Shown one piece after another: positions 4,997 to 9,660 of a stretch of 9,660 bases of DNA. The position numbers and the translations under genes are program-made. How positions within the stretch are numbered: the stretch's first letter is position 1; each line of letters begins with the position of its first letter. Below the pieces are notes generated by a model. That model had not been told where the DNA came from. It searched no databases and was given only the letters and a program-made list of their open reading frames with translations. Origin of the DNA: Chloroflexota bacterium (GTDB lineage Bacteria; Chloroflexota; Anaerolineae; UBA4142); contig JACQGS010000163.1 in assembly GCA_016199405.1 (NCBI GenBank), positions 1 through 9,660 of the forward strand, in the 5' to 3' direction.

Positions 4997-6118
4997 TCAT
5001 TCTTTATCCTCTTCCGTCGGCGTAAGTTGGTCCAATTGATGTTCCAGATGAAACAGCCGCGCGCGGAACGCGGCATACGCGTCCCACAGCGCGTGCAAGA
5101 AACGCCGCCAGAACGGCATGCGCTTTTGCGGCAGGGTCTTGGACCATTGCCAGATCATTCCCGCGGATGCCAGCCCCGCGCCGTACGCCGTGAACAAAAG
5201 CCGTGTGCCCGGTTTCACGCGCCCCGCTTCGATGGCATCACACAGCGTGACCGGAATCGCGGCGGAAGAAATATTGGCATAACGCGAAACGGAGAGCGCG
5301 GTTTTTTCGAGCGGGAAGCGCAATTTTTCGAGCACTTGGTTGATGAGGGTCATATTGGTCTGATGCGGAATATACAGATCAACCTCGGCGAGCGTCATTT
5401 TCGCGTCGCGCAAAACCTTGTGCGCGTTGCGCACCGATTCGCGGACGCCATAGCGAAAAACCGCGCGCCCATCCATCTTCCCAAATTGCAAGCCCTGATC
5501 CAAAACCGCTTGCGATAACGGCAAGCGCGCCGCGCCCGCCGGCATAATCAACAACTCGCCGCCCGAGCCGTCCGCGCGTAACGTAAACGCGCGCAAGCCG
5601 CCGGGCTGGTCGCTCGCGCTGACGACGACCGCGCCGGCGCCGTCGCCAAAGAATGGGCAGACATTTTTGTCGCGCCAATCGAGCATGCGCGACGTAGTTT
5701 CGACGCCGAGGATGAGCAGATTTCGATACGCGCCGGCGCGAATAAATTGCACCCCCGTCGCGAGCGCGTACAAAAAGCCCGAACAGCCGGACGCGAGATC
5801 GAACGCGCCGGCATTGTGCGCGCCGATGCCGTCTTGAATGAGGCACGCGGTGGCTGGGAACAAGTGATCCGGGGTATTCGTCGCGCAGATGATGAGATCG
5901 AGCCGGCTCGCCGGCAGATCTGCGACGAGCAGCGCCTCGCGCGCCGCGCGAACGCCCATATCCGACGAGGCTTGCTTCGGATCGGCGCGATGCCGCGTGT
6001 TAATGCCGGTGCGCGTGCTCACCCATTCCGCGTCCACGCCGGCGCTCTGCGCGAGATCGTCGTTCGTCACAACTTTTTCCGGCAAATACTTGCCCCAACC
6101 GATGATGTGAGCGTTCAT
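4997..6118 (-). CDS. 3-oxoacyl-ACP synthase III family protein (FabH-like) with C-terminal extension
   Basis: A 373-residue thiolase-fold enzyme that would condense an acyl-CoA or acyl-ACP starter with malonyl-ACP or a related acceptor. The full KAS III triad is visible: Cys112 in DLASGCSGF, His252 in PHQTN and Asn282 in RYANISSAA. FFGDGAGAVVV and the closing FTAYGAGLASAGMIWQW are also present. The core ends near 326, as in FabH. About 47 further residues follow, a basic, aromatic stretch (RMPFWRRFLHALWDAYAAFRARLFHLEHQ) and an acidic end, which FabH lacks. Its job could be starter condensation in lipid or polyketide-like synthesis. The Liv ABC genes upstream give no firm substrate. The start is fixed by an in-frame TGA two codons upstream, yet no SD is near; GGAGG lies about 93 bases upstream behind a repeat. 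Confidence 0.93.
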   Translation of the reverse strand: MNAHIIGWGKYLPEKVVTNDDLAQSAGVDAEWVSTRTGINTRHRADPKQASSDMGVRAAREALLVADLPASRLDLIICATNTPDHLFPATACLIQDGIGAHNAGAFDLASGCSGFLYALATGVQFIRAGAYRNLLILGVETTSRMLDWRDKNVCPFFGDGAGAVVVSASDQPGGLRAFTLRADGSGGELLIMPAGAARLPLSQAVLDQGLQFGKMDGRAVFRYGVRESVRNAHKVLRDAKMTLAEVDLYIPHQTNMTLINQVLEKLRFPLEKTALSVSRYANISSAAIPVTLCDAIEAGRVKPGTRLLFTAYGAGLASAGMIWQWSKTLPQKRMPFWRRFLHALWDAYAAFRARLFHLEHQLDQLTPTEEDKE

Positions 6119-6119
6119 G

Positions 6120-6207
6120 ATTCAGTGTTCAGTTATCAGTGATCAGTTTACAGTGAACGGTAGTCCCATGCCCGCTGACTGATTACTGTTGACTGATTAC
6201 TGATTAC
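6120..6207. repeat. Dispersed imperfect palindrome built of CAGTTATCAGT/ACTGATTACT units (copy A)
   Basis: The gap between the LivF-like gene and the ketoacyl synthase gene is almost wholly filled by this element. The left half has repeated AGTTATCAGTGATCAGT-type units and the right half repeated ACTGATTACTG units, so the halves are imperfect inverted copies around a centre near 6161-6175. It ends next to the ATG of the synthase gene. A second copy of the same vocabulary lies at 8486-8560. Related repeats are, from memory, frequent between genes in Chloroflexota and cyanobacteria. Confidence 0.7.
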
Positions 6208-6211
6208 TTTT

Positions 6212-6216
6212 CCTCC
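6212..6216 (-). promoter_or_regulatory. Displaced Shine-Dalgarno GGAGG
   Basis: GGAGG follows directly on the TAG stop of the LivF-like gene, but the nearest real start, the ketoacyl synthase ATG, is 93 bases away beyond the palindromic repeat. No start codon lies at normal distance. It is most simply read as the original SD of the synthase gene, pushed away by the repeat. Confidence 0.45.
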
Positions 6217-7008
6217 CTATCCCAGCCATCTCTTCCTCCGCTTGTAATGCTTGATCTCGCGATAACTTTTGCGCGCGCCGAGTTGCGTCAAGCCCAAATA
6301 GAATTCTTTGATGTCTTCGTTCTCGCGCAACTTGTCCGCCGCGCCGTCGAGGACGACGCGCCCGTTCTCCATCACATAGCCGTAATGCGCGATGTCGAGC
6401 GCGAGCGTCGCGTTCTGCTCGATCAGCAACAGCGCCATTTTTTCTTCGCGATTGATCCGCGCGATAATTTCGAAAATTTCTTGGACGAGCAGCGGCGACA
6501 AGCCGAGCGACGGCTCATCGAGCAACATCAGCTTGGGATGCGCCATCAGCCCGCGTCCGATGACGAGCATTTGCTGTTCGCCGCCGGAGAGATAGCCGCT
6601 CGCGCGCTTGGACATCGCCTTGAGGCGCGGAAAGTACGTGTACGCTTTGGCGAGATCGTCGGCGATGGACGCGCCGTTGCCGCGCTGCGCGCCGACGCGC
6701 AGATTCTCTTCGACCGTCAGATGCTCCAGCACGCGGCGGCCTTCCATCACTTGCACGACGCCCAACTGGACCGTGCTCACCGGATCGCGGCCGTCAATGC
6801 GGCGTCCATCAAACTCGATGCTGCCGGCAGACACCTCGCCGAGTTCGGTGTGCAGCAAGCCCGAGATCGCTTTGAGCGTGGTGGATTTGCCCGCGCCATT
6901 GGAGCCCAACAGCGCGACGATCTGCCCATCGTCCACTTGGAGCGAAACGCCTTTGAGCGCGAGGATGACTTTATTGTAGATGACTTCGATGTTGTTGACG
7001 CGTAACAT
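6217..7008 (-). CDS. livF: Branched-chain amino acid-type ABC transporter ATP-binding protein (LivF type)
   Basis: Cytoplasmic ATPase subunit of 263 residues that powers a Liv-type (HAAT) importer. Visible are Walker A GSNGAGKST (35-43), the Q-loop region VVQVMEGRRVLEHLTVEENL (from about 85), the ABC signature LSGGEQQ (140-146), Walker B LMLLDEP (160-166), and IEQN in place of the switch His, as is usual for LivF. After FYLGL (236-240) it carries a basic tail, RKSYREIKHYKRRKRWLG, longer than E. coli LivF. I recall such tails in LivF proteins encoded with acyl-CoA ligases for aromatic or other carboxylic acids, so the cargo may not be leucine. It works with the LivM and binding-protein genes just upstream. 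The ATG is fixed by an in-frame TAG upstream, but no SD precedes it; a hairpin repeat fills the leader. Confidence 0.93.
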   Translation of the reverse strand: MLRVNNIEVIYNKVILALKGVSLQVDDGQIVALLGSNGAGKSTTLKAISGLLHTELGEVSAGSIEFDGRRIDGRDPVSTVQLGVVQVMEGRRVLEHLTVEENLRVGAQRGNGASIADDLAKAYTYFPRLKAMSKRASGYLSGGEQQMLVIGRGLMAHPKLMLLDEPSLGLSPLLVQEIFEIIARINREEKMALLLIEQNATLALDIAHYGYVMENGRVVLDGAADKLRENEDIKEFYLGLTQLGARKSYREIKHYKRRKRWLG

Positions 7009-7022
7009 GACAATTTTAGATT

Positions 7023-7050
7023 GGGGCGACCGCGAGGGTCGCCCCTACGT
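7023..7050. repeat. Hairpin repeat GGGGCGACC-GCGAG-GGTCGCCCC with CTACGT tail
   Basis: Perfect 9-bp arms 7023-7031 and 7037-7045 with a 5-base loop, followed by TACGT. It lies in the 72-base gap between the binding-protein gene and the LivF-type gene, ending 14 bases before the latter's ATG. No T-tract follows in the minus direction, so termination is unlikely. The GCCCCTACGT end is shared with the terminator repeat next to the ketoacyl synthase stop (4987-4996), which suggests one dispersed family. Confidence 0.7.
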
Positions 7051-7080
7051 TATTCGCTTATTCGTTCCCCATTCGTTGAC

Positions 7081-8406
7081 TTACTTTGGCAACATATCCG
7101 GCACTTTGCCCCAATCGGTCTGGGCTTTCCAACTGCCGGTCTTTGTGGTCGTGTCCCACACGGCTTTGACGATGCGCGCTTCCAGCGTGCCGCGCCGTTC
7201 GGTCGCGCCAAAGGTGATCGGACGCGCCAAGCCGCCGGTGCTATAGTCTTTTAGATTGACCAGCTCGTCGTACACGGCTTTGCCGTCCAGTTTTTCATAG
7301 CCGACTTTTTTCATCGCGGCGCGGACGGCATCCAAGCCGATCTGACTGCCGAGCCAACCCAGCGCGTAGGTGTTGAACGAGTACGGATCGTACGCGCCGT
7401 GATACTTGACCTGCGCGTCCTGCATCGCTTTCACGCCCGGCAGATTGGTTTCCTGCCCCAACGAGAAGGTGCGGACTGCCAACATTCCATCAACCGTATC
7501 GCCGGCATTCGCAAAGATCTCTTCCAGCGTCAGCCATTGCACGCCGGCGAACTGGAGATTCAAGCCCAAGCGTTTGGCGTCTTTCAGGACGACGGCGAAA
7601 CCGGTGGGCAAGGTGTTCGACCACACATAGTCCGGTTTCAGCGCGGCGATTTGTTGAAGTTGCGCGGTTGTGTCAATCGCGACCGGCGAGATAAAGACCG
7701 GCTCGGCGATGTCAATGCCCAGTTTCTTGGCATACGCGCGGCTCAGATCGTTCAACATCCCTTCGCCGTACGCGCCCTGCCAGGTGATGAACGCGATCTT
7801 GGGCGCGCGCGTGGTGTCTTTCCAGTTCGCTTTCACATAGTCCAAGAAAAACGCGAACTGACTGGCATAGTCCGGCAGAATGAGAAAGATGTAGCCGGGC
7901 GGGCTAACCGATTTTGGGCTAAGCCCCGATCCCAACGCCGGGATCAGGTCCTTGGCGAACGAATCCTTGAGGGTCTCGTTTTCGGTAGACCACGCGGTCT
8001 GCAAAAACAGCGGTTTGGGAGCTGTATCCGCAAAACGCTTGTAGATGGATTGGGCGCGCTGAATGTTCAACGAGTGATCGCCCCAGAGCAGTTCCACACG
8101 CACGCCGTCAATGCCGCCCTTGCTGTTCACTTCCGCGATATAGTCGTTCATCGCGCGAAAGGCATTGCGGACCACCGGCGCGTAGATGGGTCCGCTCAAG
8201 TCCAACATCGCGGCGATGTTGATAAAGCGACCGGTGGGGGTCACCGCGGGACCGGCGGTGGGTTGCACAATGACCGTCTCTTTCACGACGACGGTCTCTT
8301 TCGCCGGGGCAGTGGGTGCGGGGGGTGCAGCCGTCGGCGGCGCCGCGCACGCGGCGACGATGATCGTTACCGCGAGCAGAATCGCAAACAGTTTCAAGTG
8401 TTTCAT
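7081..8406 (-). CDS. Liv-type ABC transporter substrate-binding lipoprotein (periplasmic-binding protein type 1)
   Basis: A 441-residue extracytoplasmic solute receptor. It has a lipoprotein signal peptide, MKHLKLFAILLAVTIIVAAC, with the lipobox ending at Cys20. A Pro/Ala/Thr linker follows (about 21-60) with KETVVVKETV, of a style common in Chloroflexota lipoproteins. The binding domain starts at INIAAMLDLSGPIY, the usual first strand of LivK/leucine-binding-like proteins, with GGIDGVRVELLWGDH and a long two-lobe fold. The cargo cannot be read from sequence: amino acids, amides or aromatic carboxylates are all known for the family. The ATG at 8406 has GGAGGAG 6 bases upstream. It lies between LivM and LivF as expected for one transporter operon. 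An upstream 22-codon frame overlaps its ATG. Confidence 0.93.
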   Translation of the reverse strand: MKHLKLFAILLAVTIIVAACAAPPTAAPPAPTAPAKETVVVKETVIVQPTAGPAVTPTGRFINIAAMLDLSGPIYAPVVRNAFRAMNDYIAEVNSKGGIDGVRVELLWGDHSLNIQRAQSIYKRFADTAPKPLFLQTAWSTENETLKDSFAKDLIPALGSGLSPKSVSPPGYIFLILPDYASQFAFFLDYVKANWKDTTRAPKIAFITWQGAYGEGMLNDLSRAYAKKLGIDIAEPVFISPVAIDTTAQLQQIAALKPDYVWSNTLPTGFAVVLKDAKRLGLNLQFAGVQWLTLEEIFANAGDTVDGMLAVRTFSLGQETNLPGVKAMQDAQVKYHGAYDPYSFNTYALGWLGSQIGLDAVRAAMKKVGYEKLDGKAVYDELVNLKDYSTGGLARPITFGATERRGTLEARIVKAVWDTTTKTGSWKAQTDWGKVPDMLPK

Positions 8407-8471
8407 TGCTTCTCCTCCAGTTTCGATTTCGGATTTCGGAATTCGGATTTACGATTTGTCAACGCGTGCAC
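8403..8471 (-). CDS. Possible 22-residue leader peptide overlapping the binding-protein start
   Basis: GTG at 8469-8471 follows a full-length SD AAGGAGG (8476-8482) by 4 bases and opens a 22-codon frame. Its TGA (8403-8405) overlaps the lipoprotein ATG as ATGA. The peptide begins VHALTNRKSEFR and is basic. Part of its coding sequence is the GATTTCGG repeat at 8424-8457, so the frame may be fortuitous. If translated, it would couple ribosomes to the lipoprotein gene. Confidence 0.35.
   Translation of the reverse strand: MHALTNRKSEFRNPKSKLEEKQ
8424..8457. repeat. Degenerate tandem repeat of CGGATTT/CGATTTCGG units
   Basis: The plus strand reads CGATTTCGGATTTCGGAATTCGGATTTACGATTT-like units with a period of about 7 to 11 bases. 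It sits in the 157-base gap between LivM and the binding-protein gene, next to repeat copy B. It looks like a dispersed intergenic repeat; no function is visible. Confidence 0.5.
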
Positions 8472-8485
8472 ATCACCTCCTTGGG

Positions 8486-8560
8486 TCAGTAAACAGTGAT
8501 CAGTGAACAGTCACCAGTGAACCGCTCACCGATGACTGATAACTGATAACTGATAACTGG
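8486..8560. repeat. Dispersed ACTGATAACTG repeat (copy B)
   Basis: The plus strand has CAGTAAACAGTGATCAGTGAACAG-type units, a centre near ACCGCTCACCG, then three units of ACTGATA before ACTGG. It shares its vocabulary and imperfect palindromic design with copy A at 6120-6207. It begins 4 bases past the LivM stop on the minus strand and ends just before the AAGGAGG SD of the leader frame. Confidence 0.7.
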
Positions 8561-8563
8561 AAC

Positions 8564-9622
8564 TCAGTGCGAGAACGGATGCAACCGATACGACGCTTTG
8601 AAAATTTCCCAGCGATGCGCCAAGCCGCGCGGCTCGAAAATCAAAAAGACCATCAACACGACGCCAAAGAACATCAGCGCCAGACTCGCGAACAAATCCA
8701 TTTGAAAGACCGGAAACATTTTCGCCAGCACCGGCGCGAGCGCGGGGACCGCCCAATCGCGCAAGACCAGCAAAAGCACCGTGCCCAGAATCGCGCCCAA
8801 GATACTGCCGAGCCCGCCCACAATCAGCATGCCCACTTGCCACAAGGAATCAATGAGCAAAAAGTGATCGGGGTTGATGACGACCAGATGGTGCGCCCAG
8901 AGACTTCCCGCGATGCCGGCGAAGAACGAGGAAATCGCAAAGGCGAGCAATTTGTAGCGGAACAGGTTGATGCCCATCGCTTCCGCGGCAAGGTCGTTAT
9001 CGCGGATGGCGATGAATGCTCTGCCGGCGCGCGTGCGCGCGATGTTTTTCGCGAAAAAAACCATCAGCCCGGCGATGATGAACGCGGGATAGAAAAAAGT
9101 TTTTTCGTCGTCAAAGACCCAAGGTCCCAGCGTCGCCGGCGCGACGTGCAAGCCCATCGGTCCGCCGGTGAGAGCGCGCGGCGAGTGGAGGATCGCCCAG
9201 TAGATAATGAATTGCGCCGCCAGCGTTGCCATCGCGAGATAGAATCCCTTGACCCGCAGCGAGGGGATGCCAAAGATCAGTCCCACCATCGCCGTCGCGA
9301 GCCCGGCAACCGGCATCGCGATCAGAAAATTCCAGTGGAAGACGGTCACTAGCACACCATGCACGTACGCGCCGACGCCCATGAACGCCGCTTGCCCCAG
9401 TGAGATTTGTCCGCACAAGCCGGTGAGGATTTGCAAACCCAGTACGGCGATCAATATGATCGCGATGTTGTTCGCGAGCGTCAGAGTGCTATTGTTCGAT
9501 AATTGCGGAAAGACGCCGTAGAAAAGAACGAGGAACGCGATGAACAGCGTCCATTGCAAACGTGTGCGGATGATCGCCATATCTTTGGCGTAGGTTGTGT
9601 TGAAAGTTCCGGCAGGTAGCAT
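8564..9622 (-). CDS. livM: Branched-chain amino acid-type ABC transporter permease (LivM type)
   Basis: A 352-residue inner-membrane permease subunit of a Liv-type importer. Multiple hydrophobic helices start at about 26. The family signature GQISLGQAAFMGVGAY is at 71-86, followed by IPSLRVKGFYLAMATLA (118-134), TGGPMGL (151-157), the cytoplasmic ATPase-contact loop AEAMGINLFRYKLLAFAISSFFAGIAG (212-238) and GGLGSILGAILGT (268-280). This pattern marks LivM rather than LivH. The ATG at 9622 has GGAGG (9627-9631) at 4 bases; an internal ATG at residue 15 has no such support. Its partner LivH and the second ATPase LivG are not in the window and are expected further right. Confidence 0.95.
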   Translation of the reverse strand: MLPAGTFNTTYAKDMAIIRTRLQWTLFIAFLVLFYGVFPQLSNNSTLTLANNIAIILIAVLGLQILTGLCGQISLGQAAFMGVGAYVHGVLVTVFHWNFLIAMPVAGLATAMVGLIFGIPSLRVKGFYLAMATLAAQFIIYWAILHSPRALTGGPMGLHVAPATLGPWVFDDEKTFFYPAFIIAGLMVFFAKNIARTRAGRAFIAIRDNDLAAEAMGINLFRYKLLAFAISSFFAGIAGSLWAHHLVVINPDHFLLIDSLWQVGMLIVGGLGSILGAILGTVLLLVLRDWAVPALAPVLAKMFPVFQMDLFASLALMFFGVVLMVFLIFEPRGLAHRWEIFKASYRLHPFSH

Positions 9623-9631
9623 TTGTCCTCC

Positions 9632-9660
9632 ACCTCACCCCTAACCCCCTGCCCTTTTTG
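9632..9660. repeat. Edge of a C-rich dispersed repeat (ACCTCACCCCTAACCCCC type)
   Basis: The last bases carry ACCTCACCCCTAACCCCCTGCCCTTTTT, vocabulary that I recall from common dispersed intergenic repeats of environmental bacteria. It is cut by the right edge and its full extent cannot be seen. It lies immediately upstream of the LivM SD. Confidence 0.4.

Noticed and set aside
4840..5076. N-terminal extension of the fosA-like frame into the synthase gene
   Set aside because: It reads through the terminator and antisense-like sequence; VOC homology starts just after the ATG at 4839.
6120..6207. CRISPR-like array suggested by recurring ACTGATTACTG units
   Set aside because: Units are short, variable and without spacers of constant length; the mirrored design fits a palindromic intergenic repeat.
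6247..7005. Plus-strand open frame of 252 codons opposite the LivF-type gene
   Set aside because: Mirror frame of the ABC ATPase with all Walker motifs on the other strand.
7023..7045. Intrinsic terminator between the binding-protein and LivF-type genes
   Set aside because: The stem is strong but no T-tract follows on the minus strand, and both genes belong to one transporter.
7399..8499. Plus-strand open frame of 366 codons opposite the substrate-binding protein
   Set aside because: Composition is Arg/Gly/His-rich antisense reading of a well-supported lipoprotein gene; no domain or SD supports it.

Overview
The window looks like part of the chromosome of an uncultured Chloroflexota (Anaerolineae-like) bacterium. 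This is inferred from four things: the substrate-binding lipoprotein has the Pro/Ala/Thr linker with KETVVVKETV-type segments common in that phylum; the histidine kinase has a Pro/Trp-rich N-terminus; the GC-rich, GCGCGC-laden codon use; and almost every intergenic gap holds short dispersed palindromic repeats. No RNA gene, CRISPR array, transposase or plasmid function was found. All eleven recognisable genes lie on the minus strand, so transcription runs from the right edge to the left.

Right part (about 9660 to 4997): three parts of a branched-chain amino acid/aromatic-acid type (Liv) ABC importer, namely permease LivM, a type 1 substrate-binding lipoprotein and an ATPase of the LivF type. 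A ketoacyl-ACP synthase III follows, and then a Rho-independent terminator on the minus strand (4934-4964). LivH and LivG are not in the window and would be expected beyond the right edge. Repeats sit in each gap, and two downstream genes lack a Shine-Dalgarno (SD) sequence at their start codons.

Middle (4839 to 3689): a two-gene unit of a FosA-like glyoxalase-fold gene, interrupted by an in-frame amber codon where FosA has a conserved Trp, and a stand-alone RecB/Cas4-like PD-(D/E)XK nuclease whose ATG overlaps the fosA-like stop codon.

Left part (3570 to 1): a probable signalling operon. It starts with a PhoB/OmpR-style direct repeat (TTCACAAT at 11-bp period) and a strong SD, then a small His-rich two-helix membrane protein, a zinc-free MDR-family oxidoreductase, an OmpR-family response regulator and a HAMP histidine kinase. 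A PaaI-type hotdog thioesterase begins just after the kinase and is cut by the left edge. The regulator's 3' end is duplicated around a palindromic insertion, which appears to have broken an original ATGA overlap between regulator and kinase.

The most notable observations are the amber-interrupted fosA-like gene with a changed metal ligand, the duplicated regulator end, the direct repeat suggesting autoregulation, and dispersed repeats lying inside translation-initiation regions. No clearly new multi-gene system could be demonstrated; the small membrane protein with its two-component system is the best candidate for an undescribed module.
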